The notes under the pieces were generated by a model, which was not told where the DNA came from, did no database searches, and saw only the letters and a program-made list of their open reading frames with translations. DNA of 10,847 bases from UBA2450 sp045132035. Lineage in GTDB: Bacteria > Bacillota_I > Bacilli_A > RFN20 > CAG-826. Where the stretch lies: assembly GCA_045132035.1 (NCBI GenBank), contig JBGURM010000114.1, positions 1 to 10,847 on the forward strand, read 5' to 3'. The first letter of the stretch is position 1. Each line of letters opens with the position of its first letter. Below, in pieces: positions 1 through 6,331 of the stretch. Made by a program: the position numbers and the translations under genes.

Positions 1-1
1 A

Positions 2-1378
2 TTTGTTTTACTTTCTATTTATCAACAATATCATCTTAACGCTGGAGAATGGACTTTAGTAATTCTTGGTGCTCTTATTTTTGGAATGATGTTACCAACA
101 TTTGTCTTACTCTTCATTCTTCATTATTACGCGAAAGAAATTCCTCAAAATATCGATAAGAAAATGTTTTATGTTCTTATTTGTAGTGGAGTTATTTCTT
201 TAATTGGATTATTGCTTTTAACTAATGGTATCGCTGATCATATCACATATCCTCTAGTTAATGGAATTAGTTTTACTAAAGGATTTGTTAATCCAACAAT
301 GGGAGAAAAACCAAATTTAGCGTGGTATGCGATTTGTATTCTTTCTGGTGCTGTTCTTGTTTATTTCATTTGTGACCATAGAATGTATGTTGAATATGGT
401 AGGCACGGTATCTTAGAATCAACATTCTTTGTCGCTTTCCCTGCTGGAATTATTGGCGCGAGAATTGGTTACGTTATCGGAGAATGGGAACATGGTGGAT
501 TTGCTAGTAGAGTCGCTAATGGGGAATGGTGGTCAATCTTCGCTGTTTGGGAAGGTGGATTAACTGTTATCTCTGGTGCTTTAGTTGGTATCATTGTCGG
601 TGTACTTTGGTTTTTATGGAGAAATAAAAAATACTCGATTTGGCTCGCTGTTGATGTTGTTGTTCCTTGTATTTTAGTAGCTCAAGCAATTGGAAGATGG
701 GGCAACTGCTTTAACTGTGAAGTTCATGGAAATTTAGTGAATATGTCCGATTGGTGGTTTTTACCAAAAATCGTTATGAATAACGCGCAATATTCAGAAA
801 GCGCTGGATGGGCTCCTTCTGGACAAATCTACGCTCCGCTTTTCTATGTTGAATTTTTATCTAATTTAACTGGCTATTTCTTATTAAGATTTGCTATTGG
901 AAAAGGATTAAAGAAATATATTGAATTAGGTGATTTAGCGGCAGGGTATATTATTTGGTATGGCTTAACTCGTGTCGTGATGGAGCCAACTAGATATACA
1001 GCCTATAACATGGGTAATGATGGTTATTGGAGCTGGATGTGGTCAATCATCTTCGTTTTAGCGGGTAGCTTAGCGATTACAATTAATCATATTGTCCGTT
1101 ATTTTATTCGAATCAAGAAAAATGAACCACTTATTGCAACTGTTAATAAGCCGTTTACTTTTACTATCGCAGGAGCGGTTACTGCGATTGGATTAGGTTT
1201 AACAATTTTAGGTTCAATCTTTATGCTTACAAGTGAACAATCTAATTTCTTAGGATTTAATAGATTTAATAATGGGTTTATCTTACTCACTGTTGGATTA
1301 AGCTTCTTATTAATCTTAGTGTGTATTGCGATTTATTTAGTCCAGGGATTTAAGAAAAGTGAGGTCACTAATGCTTAA
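2..1378 (+). CDS. lgt: Prolipoprotein diacylglyceryl transferase, 5'-truncated by window edge
   Basis: This membrane enzyme moves a diacylglyceryl group from phosphatidylglycerol to the lipobox cysteine of prolipoproteins, the first step of lipoprotein maturation. The frame is open to the window edge, so the true start lies upstream; the first visible ATG (86) falls inside a membrane segment. Counting from that Met, the Lgt core spans about 75-345. It includes GARIGYV (124-130), WEGGL (155-159), GRWGNCFNCE (203-212, matching the family's GRxGNFxNGE signature, with the conserved Arg and Asn kept), the PLFYVEF segment (251-257) and WYGLTRVVME (291-300). Oddities: the residue that is usually His or Tyr after the GGL motif appears to be Ser, with one extra residue before it. 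The signature glycine of NGE is Cys. At least one extra hydrophobic helix precedes the core, and two more follow it (about 357-381 and 396-420), making the protein longer than the usual ~270-300 residues. In B. subtilis lgt follows hprK, which may lie just upstream here (inference). Confidence 0.93.
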   Translation, partial: FVLLSIYQQYHLNAGEWTLVILGALIFGMMLPTFVLLFILHYYAKEIPQNIDKKMFYVLICSGVISLIGLLLLTNGIADHITYPLVNGISFTKGFVNPTMGEKPNLAWYAICILSGAVLVYFICDHRMYVEYGRHGILESTFFVAFPAGIIGARIGYVIGEWEHGGFASRVANGEWWSIFAVWEGGLTVISGALVGIIVGVLWFLWRNKKYSIWLAVDVVVPCILVAQAIGRWGNCFNCEVHGNLVNMSDWWFLPKIVMNNAQYSESAGWAPSGQIYAPLFYVEFLSNLTGYFLLRFAIGKGLKKYIELGDLAAGYIIWYGLTRVVMEPTRYTAYNMGNDGYWSWMWSIIFVLAGSLAITINHIVRYFIRIKKNEPLIATVNKPFTFTIAGAVTAIGLGLTILGSIFMLTSEQSNFLGFNRFNNGFILLTVGLSFLLILVCIAIYLVQGFKKSEVTNA

Positions 1379-2015
1379 AAGATATGACGTCATCCTTTTT
1401 GATATGGATGGGACAGTGCTTAATTCTGACCCAATGATTTTAGAGGCGATGAATATCCTATATGATAAATATCGTGATGGAGTAAGAACTGACCCTAGTA
1501 AAATTATTTATTTTTCTGGTCCACCAATAAGAGAAACACTAAAAAATGAATTTCCTAATTTGGACCAACAATTTATCTTTGATGAATTCCATAAGGTTTC
1601 ATCAAGTTTATATGCGACTCATACATTCCCTTATGAACATAGTAAAGAAGTCCTTTTGAAACTTAAAAAAGAAGGATTTAGATTAGGGATTGTGACAAAT
1701 AAATTACATCATCTAACTGAATACGCATTAGAATGTATTCACTTAGAAAATATATTTGAATATATTGTTGGCTTTGATGATGTGAGTAAAGGAAAACCAA
1801 ATGAAGAAGGGATGAATAAAGCAATGGACTATTTTCATACTTCTAAAGAAAGAACAATATATATTGGCGACAACAAGAGCGACTTTATCACCGCGACTAA
1901 CGCCGGAGTGGATTGTTGCTTGGTAAATTGGGGACCAAGGGTCCTTCCAAAAGATATTTCACCAAAATTTAAAATTAATTCTTATTTGGAATTGGAGGAC
2001 ATTTTATATGAATAA
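1371..2015 (+). CDS. ppaX: HAD-superfamily phosphatase, PpaX/Gph-like
   Basis: Probable cytoplasmic phosphatase of the haloacid dehalogenase superfamily. In B. subtilis the equivalent gene next to lgt encodes PpaX, which hydrolyses the pyrophosphate made by HPr kinase/phosphorylase; that function is assigned from context here. The four HAD motifs are visible: DMDGT (11-15, nucleophile D11 and D13), the T of IVTNK (T109), the lysine of KGKP (K142) and GDNKSD (166-171). Residues ~17-85 form a small helical cap with the FSGPP segment (48-52) typical of the PpaX/phosphoglycolate phosphatase group. I chose ATG 1371 over GTG 1359 because a GTGAGG Shine-Dalgarno-like stretch sits just before it and the HAD strand begins a few residues later. 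The gene overlaps the end of lgt by 8 nt and trxB by 8 nt, so it is translationally coupled on both sides. Phosphoglycolate phosphatase is the main alternative. Confidence 0.85.
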   Translation: MLKRYDVILFDMDGTVLNSDPMILEAMNILYDKYRDGVRTDPSKIIYFSGPPIRETLKNEFPNLDQQFIFDEFHKVSSSLYATHTFPYEHSKEVLLKLKKEGFRLGIVTNKLHHLTEYALECIHLENIFEYIVGFDDVSKGKPNEEGMNKAMDYFHTSKERTIYIGDNKSDFITATNAGVDCCLVNWGPRVLPKDISPKFKINSYLELEDILYE

Positions 2016-2922
2016 GGTATTTGAATGTTTAGTTATTGGCGCTGGTCCTAGTGGAATTGGGGCCGCCATTAAGCTTCATCAAGATGGAGTCGATGTTGCT
2101 ATTATTGAAAGATCAACTCCAGGAGGAAAAATTAATATCGCTCCTAGAGTCGATAATTATCCTGGTCAACATGAAATTCCTGGACCAGATTTAGCAGTTA
2201 TCTTCTTTGAAAAATTAACTAAATCAGGAGTGAATTTTATTGGTGATGATATTTCTTCCTTAACTAAAGAGAATGATTTATTTGTTCTTAAAGGAAATAA
2301 TGATACTTACTATAGTAAAACTGTTTATATCGCAACTGGAACAGTTGAAAGAAAAATTGGTTTACCATTAGAAGATGAATTATTTGGTAAAGGCATTTCT
2401 TATTGCGCTTTATGTGATGGCCATTTCTTTAAAGGACAAGACGTCTTAGTTATTGGTGGCGGTAACGCTGCATTAAAAGAAGCTGTCCATTTAGCGGGTT
2501 TAGCAAAACATTTATATCTCATTCACCGTCGTAATGAATTTAGAGGTTCAAATAAAATTGTTGATGAACTCAAATCATTTGATAATGTGACAATTTTAAC
2601 TCCATATGTTCCTTTAGAATTCATTAAAGAAAACGACCATTTAGCAGGAGTGAGAATTCAAAATAAAGAGACTTTAGAAGAAAAAGTTTTAACTGTTCAA
2701 GGATGTTTCCCTCTTGTTGGACAAAATCCAAATAGTCAATTTATTAATCTTGATATTAAAAATGAATGGGGCAATATCCCTGTTGAAAGAAATATGTCCA
2801 CTCGTGTAAGTGGTGCTTTTGCCGGAGGAGATGTCCTTCCGCGTGATATCCGTCAAATCTATTTAGCGGAACATGATGGAATGGTGGCTGCAAAATCAAT
2901 TGAAGAATATTTAGGTAAATAA
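2008..2922 (+). CDS. trxB: Thioredoxin reductase (NADPH, FAD)
   Basis: Flavoprotein that uses NADPH to reduce thioredoxin, keeping the cytoplasm reduced. At 304 residues it has normal length for the low-molecular-weight bacterial type. The N-terminal FAD-binding GAGPSG lies at 11-16, followed by NYPG (50-53). The redox-active CxxC is CALC (133-136), where most relatives have CATC or CAVC. The NADPH domain shows GGGNAA (150-155) and HRRNEFR (173-179), the basic motif that favours NADPH. The C-terminal FAD motif is FAGGDV (271-276) followed by RQI (282-284), where AGDV is usual. A good GGAGG Shine-Dalgarno at 1994-1998 sits 9 nt before the ATG, inside the end of ppaX. Ferredoxin/flavodoxin NADP reductases share this fold, but they lack the CxxC, so trxB is well supported. 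The trxB-rapZ order matches Firmicutes. Confidence 0.95.
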   Translation: MNKVFECLVIGAGPSGIGAAIKLHQDGVDVAIIERSTPGGKINIAPRVDNYPGQHEIPGPDLAVIFFEKLTKSGVNFIGDDISSLTKENDLFVLKGNNDTYYSKTVYIATGTVERKIGLPLEDELFGKGISYCALCDGHFFKGQDVLVIGGGNAALKEAVHLAGLAKHLYLIHRRNEFRGSNKIVDELKSFDNVTILTPYVPLEFIKENDHLAGVRIQNKETLEEKVLTVQGCFPLVGQNPNSQFINLDIKNEWGNIPVERNMSTRVSGAFAGGDVLPRDIRQIYLAEHDGMVAAKSIEEYLGK

Positions 2923-2924
2923 CT

Positions 2925-3785
2925 ATGAAAAAAGGTAATTTCGTTATCATTACTGGTCCAGCGGGATGCGGACTATCAAGTGCTGAATACGTTTTTGAAG
3001 AACTTGGTTATATTGTTGTTAAAAACGTTCCTGGAGAAGCAGTGAACGCGATTATCGATAAATATAATCATCAAAAGAAAGCGATGAATATCTGTTTAGC
3101 AATTCACGCGGTTGGAATTAAAAGTGTTATTGAAGCATTTAAAAATAGAGACGATGTTTCTTGGAAATTAATCGTTTTAAACTGCGAACAAAATGAATTA
3201 CTTAAACGATATGCATTAACTCGTAGAGTTCACCCTCGTAGTGTTATTCAAAAAATTTCTCCAACTGATGCGATTAAGCAAGACGTTGATGATGTTTTAA
3301 GTATTGTTAATGAGGCCAATTTATTTATTGACACAACTTCTTTAACAGTCAAGCAACTAAGAGCGAAGCTTTATAAGTTTTTAGCAAATGTTGAAGATGA
3401 TAAGATGACTTCCATTAACTTCATTTCCTTTGGAATTAAAAATGGCATTCCTCAAGGAATTGACTGTTTCTTTGATGTCAGATTAATTCCTAACCCATAT
3501 TGGGTCGAAGATTTAAGAGAATTAACTGGAGAAGACCAAAAAGTCATCGACTATATGCAAAGCTTCACTATTACTCAAGAAGTGATTGATAACATTGTTA
3601 ATTATTTAACAAAATACCTCTATGAAACTCAAAAGAGTGGTAGAGGCAGTTATACGATTGGTATCGCTTGTAGTGGTGGTCAACACCGTTCGACTTATGT
3701 CGCTAATTATTTAGCGGATTATTTCGCTAAAGACTATAGAACTAGTGTCGTTCATAGAGATTCACCAAGTCTAAATAAAGAATAG
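2925..3785 (+). CDS. rapZ: RapZ/YvcJ family protein with degenerate P-loop
   Basis: RapZ family protein (YvcJ in B. subtilis, RapZ in E. coli). Known members bind nucleotides through an N-terminal P-loop domain. In E. coli the C-terminal domain binds the small RNA GlmZ and senses glucosamine-6-phosphate; that RNA role is not established for Firmicutes. The C-terminal domain is well preserved: FGIKNGIP (169-176), FDVRLIPNPYW (183-193), and the signature GIACSGGQHRS (246-256) followed by HRD (277-279). The RYALTRRVHP segment (95-104) is also family-typical. The N-terminal Walker A should read GxxGxGKS but is GPAGCGLS (11-18), with Leu17 in place of the catalytic lysine. The usual Asp of the VDNLP motif is Lys33. 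Nucleotide hydrolysis is therefore probably weakened or lost (inference). It follows trxB by 2 nt and precedes whiA by 2 nt. Its length of 286 residues is normal. Confidence 0.93.
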   Translation: MKKGNFVIITGPAGCGLSSAEYVFEELGYIVVKNVPGEAVNAIIDKYNHQKKAMNICLAIHAVGIKSVIEAFKNRDDVSWKLIVLNCEQNELLKRYALTRRVHPRSVIQKISPTDAIKQDVDDVLSIVNEANLFIDTTSLTVKQLRAKLYKFLANVEDDKMTSINFISFGIKNGIPQGIDCFFDVRLIPNPYWVEDLRELTGEDQKVIDYMQSFTITQEVIDNIVNYLTKYLYETQKSGRGSYTIGIACSGGQHRSTYVANYLADYFAKDYRTSVVHRDSPSLNKE

Positions 3786-3787
3786 AG

Positions 3788-4750
3788 ATGGAAAAACAAA
3801 TTACTTTCGCAACACAAGTAAAAGAAGAATTAGTGAGTATTGACTCTCTTTCAAAAGAAAGAATTAATGCTTTATTAAGTGCTTTTATTCGTATTAACGG
3901 AGTAATTTCTTTTTCTAATAAGAAAACTAATATCATTTTAAAAACTGAAAACGCGAAGATTATTAAATTTATTTATCAATCTTTAAAGGATAACTTTCCT
4001 ACCTTTAATATCTTATTAATATATAAGAAGAAAAGCGGGACCAGAAAAAAGACAAGTTATCAATTAAAAATTGAAGAAGCAGATGATTTACTTGAAGAAT
4101 TATCAGTCTCATATTTAGAAGGAAAGATTTCTAAAGAAGTTGTTTATGATGATGAAACCATTAGCGGTTATCTAGCGGGAGCGTTCCTCGCAAGTGGTTC
4201 GATTAATTCACCAGAAACAAGTAATTATCATTTGGAGATTTCAGTCGTTGATGAGAATTATGCGAAATGGTTATCAAAACTCTTTTACAAATATCACAAG
4301 ATTGAGATGAATCCAAAAATCGCTAAAAGAAGAGATAAATATATTATTTATTTTAAAAAGAGTGACCAAATATCAAATTTCTTAATTATGATAGGGGCCA
4401 CGAACTGCTGTATGGAGGTTGAAAATCAAAGAGCGTATCGTGATTTCTCAAATAACACGAATCGACTCATTAATCTCGATAGTGCGAATTTAAATAAAAC
4501 GATGGAAATCGCTAATAGGCAAATTAAAGAAATCAAATATATCGATGATAAACTAGGCATTCATCAATTACATAATCCAAAAAAAGAATTACTTTGTTAT
4601 CTTAGACTTGATAATGAAAGTGCATCGATGAGTGAACTAGCTTCTTTAATGAGCAAGGAATTTGGATTCATTATTACTAAAAGTAATGTCAATCATCTCT
4701 TTAGAGATTTACATCAATTATATTTAAGGTTGAATGGAATTAAGTCATGA
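3788..4750 (+). CDS. whiA: WhiA-family DNA-binding regulator
   Basis: WhiA homologue. The family controls sporulation in Streptomyces and influences cell division and chromosome segregation in B. subtilis. The fold joins a LAGLIDADG-homing-endonuclease-like domain to a C-terminal helix-turn-helix. Visible hallmarks are the N-terminal FATQVKEEL segment (7-15), GYLAGAFLASGSI (127-139), YHLEI (147-151), FLIMIGA (198-204), the NRLINLDSANLNKT block (225-238) with the adjacent RQI (244-246), and the C-terminal helix-turn-helix around 275-310, with SMSELA (280-285) and SKSNVNH-like TKSNVNH (297-303). The 320-residue length is typical. No strong Shine-Dalgarno precedes the ATG, and the 2-nt gap to rapZ suggests coupled translation. 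The gene ends in TGA, within the ATGA overlap with the next gene. In B. subtilis yvcK separates rapZ from whiA; it is absent here. Confidence 0.95.
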   Translation: MEKQITFATQVKEELVSIDSLSKERINALLSAFIRINGVISFSNKKTNIILKTENAKIIKFIYQSLKDNFPTFNILLIYKKKSGTRKKTSYQLKIEEADDLLEELSVSYLEGKISKEVVYDDETISGYLAGAFLASGSINSPETSNYHLEISVVDENYAKWLSKLFYKYHKIEMNPKIAKRRDKYIIYFKKSDQISNFLIMIGATNCCMEVENQRAYRDFSNNTNRLINLDSANLNKTMEIANRQIKEIKYIDDKLGIHQLHNPKKELLCYLRLDNESASMSELASLMSKEFGFIITKSNVNHLFRDLHQLYLRLNGIKS

Positions 4751-4971
4751 ATATAAACACTCAATTAGGGATGAGAATCCGATATTTAAGAAAAGAAAAA
4801 AAGATGTCTCAAGAAGATTTAGCGTTAGAAAGTGGAGTTAATAAAAATTATCTTTCTGATGTTGAAAGAGGAATGAGAAATCCAACGGTCGTCGTTATTG
4901 AAAAAATCGCGACTGCATTAGGAGTTGATTTATCAACTTTATTTAAAGGAATACAATCTTTTGAAGATTAA
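4747..4971 (+). CDS. Small XRE-family (HTH_3) transcriptional regulator
   Basis: A 74-residue, single-domain helix-turn-helix protein of the Cro/CI (XRE) type, almost certainly a dimeric DNA-binding repressor or controller. The five-helix domain fills residues ~6-67. The HTH core runs from MSQEDLALESG (20-30) through NKNYLSDVERG (32-42), followed by the conserved NPTV segment (45-48) and ATALGVDLSTLF (55-66). No effector or membrane domain is attached. The start codon overlaps the whiA stop in an ATGA arrangement (4747-4750), so it should be translated by reinitiation after WhiA. I see no restriction-modification, toxin-antitoxin or phage gene beside it, although small proteins of this kind often belong to such systems. 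Its target is unknown; candidates are its own operon or the inverted repeat at the gap promoter (speculation). Confidence 0.9.
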   Translation: MNINTQLGMRIRYLRKEKKMSQEDLALESGVNKNYLSDVERGMRNPTVVVIEKIATALGVDLSTLFKGIQSFED

Positions 4972-5006
4972 GATATACTAATAGAAGGAGAAAAATTAAA
5001 AATATT

Positions 5007-5903
5007 ATGCAATTAGTAATTTTAGCAGCAGGTATGGGTAGCCGTTTCGGTGGACTCAAACAAATGGAAAAGATGGATGAAGCAGGTAATTTCTTACTTG
5101 ATTATTCCGTATATGATGCGAAACGCGCTGGATTCGACAGTGTCGTCTTCATTATTAAAAAAGAATTTTTTGAAGCATTTAGAGATTCAATTGGTAAAAG
5201 AGTCGAAAAGATTATCAAAGTTGAATATGCTTTCCAAGAATTAGATGATCTTCCAAGTGGCTTTAAAGTTCCTGAAGGAAGAGAAAAACCATGGGGAACC
5301 GCTCATGCGATTTACGCCGCAAGAGATTTAATTAAAGATGATTTTATCATCATTAATGGTGATGACTTCTATGGCAAAGAGACATATGAAGTTGCTTATA
5401 AATATTTAGCAAGCTTACCAAAAGGTAGTGAAGGTAAATACGCAAATGTTGCCTTTAAAGTCGCTAATACAATGACAGAAAATGGCGCTGTTAAACGTGG
5501 TGTTGCTTTCCAAAAGAACGGTTATTTAACAAAATTAGTGGAATCCTCAATTGAAAGAAAAGGTGACAAGATTGTTGCTACTCCATTAGATGGAAGTGCG
5601 GAATTTGAAGTTAGACCTGATGATTTAGTGAGTATGAATTTATTTGCATTTAATAAAGACTTAATCGCTCGCTTAGCAGAAAGATTCCCTGCGTGGTTAG
5701 AAAAAAATATCAATGTTCCTAAGAGTGAATTCTTAATTCCAACAGTGGTCGATGAACTCGTTCATGAAGGTAAGGCAACCTTAAAGCTACTTGAGACAAG
5801 TAGTGTCTGGTTTGGCGTTACATATAAAGAAGATAAACCAGGAGTTGTTAAAGCTCTTAACGATTTAGTGGAAAAAGGCGTCTATAAAAAAGGTTTATAT
5901 TAA
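5007..5903 (+). CDS. Nucleotidyltransferase (NTP_transferase fold), sugar-phosphate or choline-phosphate type
   Basis: Predicted cytoplasmic enzyme that joins an NTP to a phosphorylated sugar or alcohol, releasing pyrophosphate. The Rossmann-like NTP_transferase domain starts at residue 1: LAAGMGSRFGGLKQM (6-20) is the nucleotide-binding loop (family pattern LAAGxGxRxxxxxK). PWGTAHA (95-101) matches the base/ribose-contacting GTAxA segment. NGDDFYG (117-123) supplies the metal-binding Asp. The C-terminal part (about 200-298) has SSVWFGVTYKED (265-276), which I cannot tie to one substrate. The length of 298 resembles GalU-like and LicC-like enzymes, but I cannot assign UTP or CTP specificity or the acceptor. 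It opens 35 nt after the XRE gene. The Shine-Dalgarno (AAGGAG, 4985-4990) is 16 nt from the ATG, unusually far. It probably works with the next gene, only 4 nt downstream (inference). Confidence 0.85.
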   Translation: MQLVILAAGMGSRFGGLKQMEKMDEAGNFLLDYSVYDAKRAGFDSVVFIIKKEFFEAFRDSIGKRVEKIIKVEYAFQELDDLPSGFKVPEGREKPWGTAHAIYAARDLIKDDFIIINGDDFYGKETYEVAYKYLASLPKGSEGKYANVAFKVANTMTENGAVKRGVAFQKNGYLTKLVESSIERKGDKIVATPLDGSAEFEVRPDDLVSMNLFAFNKDLIARLAERFPAWLEKNINVPKSEFLIPTVVDELVHEGKATLKLLETSSVWFGVTYKEDKPGVVKALNDLVEKGVYKKGLY

Positions 5904-5907
5904 TATA

Positions 5908-6198
5908 ATGAAAAATAACCACTACGAAGGAAAAGATTATCAATATTTAAAAAGTATTGCTGATAAAGGTGAAAGTCTTTTGAAAACTCATAGTGGTGAC
6001 GCATTTAATTACATCCTTCATAATGTAAGAGAAGCGATATGTAGATTTGATCCTTCCTTTGGAAACAAACTATATAGCCAGATGACACAATTTGAGATTC
6101 AAAGTGATTACATTAAAGCTTTGAAGTGTTACAAAGAATTGATGGATGAATATTTCCAAGGTGTGATAGTGGATATCAACGAACATCATGGGTTTTAA
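5908..6198 (+). CDS. Hypothetical protein, 96 residues, coupled to nucleotidyltransferase
   Basis: I do not recognise this family. The protein is soluble, with no signal peptide or membrane segment, and looks largely helical: segments around 10-28, 30-47, 55-70 and 70-85 have helix-like spacing of hydrophobic residues. It is rich in Tyr, His and Lys, contains two Cys (45 and 79) and ends in a short acidic/His tail (DINEHHGF, 89-96). Its ATG comes 4 nt after the nucleotidyltransferase stop, with only a weak AAGG about 14 nt upstream, so translation probably depends on the upstream gene. A terminator begins 8 nt after its stop, making it the last gene of this unit. It is likely a real gene because of the tight packing and its codon use, which matches the neighbours. 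A role as partner or helper of the nucleotidyltransferase is inference only. Confidence 0.7.
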   Translation: MKNNHYEGKDYQYLKSIADKGESLLKTHSGDAFNYILHNVREAICRFDPSFGNKLYSQMTQFEIQSDYIKALKCYKELMDEYFQGVIVDINEHHGF

Positions 6199-6205
6199 AA
6201 TAATG

Positions 6206-6232
6206 GGTCTAGTTTTAACAACTAGGCCTTTT
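6206..6232 (+). terminator. Rho-independent terminator after the lgt-whiA-nucleotidyltransferase run
   Basis: GGTCTAGTT (6206-6214) pairs with AACTAGGCC (6220-6228) to give a 9-bp stem with one G-U pair and a 5-nt loop (TTAAC). A TTTT run follows directly. TTTTAAAA blocks on both sides (6193-6200 and 6229-6236) could lengthen the stem. The position, just after the 96-residue gene and before the gap promoter, fits a transcription end. Confidence 0.8.
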
Positions 6233-6266
6233 AAAATCAAAAAATAAAAAATGTGTATCTTTCCTA

Positions 6267-6303
6267 TTGAAAGAAAAAAATAATATAGTGTAAACTATAT
6301 AAT
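6267..6303 (+). promoter_or_regulatory. Candidate promoter of the gap operon
   Basis: A perfect TATAAT (6298-6303) lies 28 nt before the gap ATG, in the only sizeable gap between a terminator and the glycolysis genes. The best -35-like hexamer is TTGAAA (6267-6272). It is 25 nt from TATAAT, which is too long, and 18 nt from the weaker TAAACT (6291-6296). A promoter here is very likely, but which hexamers are used is unclear. A poor -35 would fit an activator- or repressor-dependent promoter. Confidence 0.55.
6283..6300. promoter_or_regulatory. Perfect inverted repeat overlapping the gap -10 region, candidate operator
   Basis: ATATAGT (6283-6289) and ACTATAT (6294-6300) are exact reverse complements separated by GTAA. 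The right arm runs into the TATAAT -10 hexamer, so a protein bound here would block RNA polymerase. The symmetry and spacing suit a dimeric helix-turn-helix protein. It does not look like the CcpA cre consensus. No cggR gene precedes gap, so the regulator is unknown. Confidence 0.5.
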
Positions 6304-6331
6304 GCAGTGAAATAAAGGAGGCATTTATATA

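Noticed and set aside
1359..1370. GTG start for the HAD phosphatase at 1359
   Set aside because: The GTG is itself part of the Shine-Dalgarno-like stretch. ATG 1371 is better placed and begins just before the first HAD strand.
4748..4750. Possible TGA-as-tryptophan recoding, as in many Mollicutes
   Set aside because: All tryptophans in the conserved proteins are TGG, and no in-frame TGA interrupts a conserved domain. TGA works as the whiA stop at the normal family length. Read-through would add only two codons, so this site alone does not decide, but nothing supports recoding.
4974..4979. TATACT as a -10 box for the nucleotidyltransferase gene
   Set aside because: No -35 hexamer is found at 16-19 nt, and the implied start would fall inside the Shine-Dalgarno.
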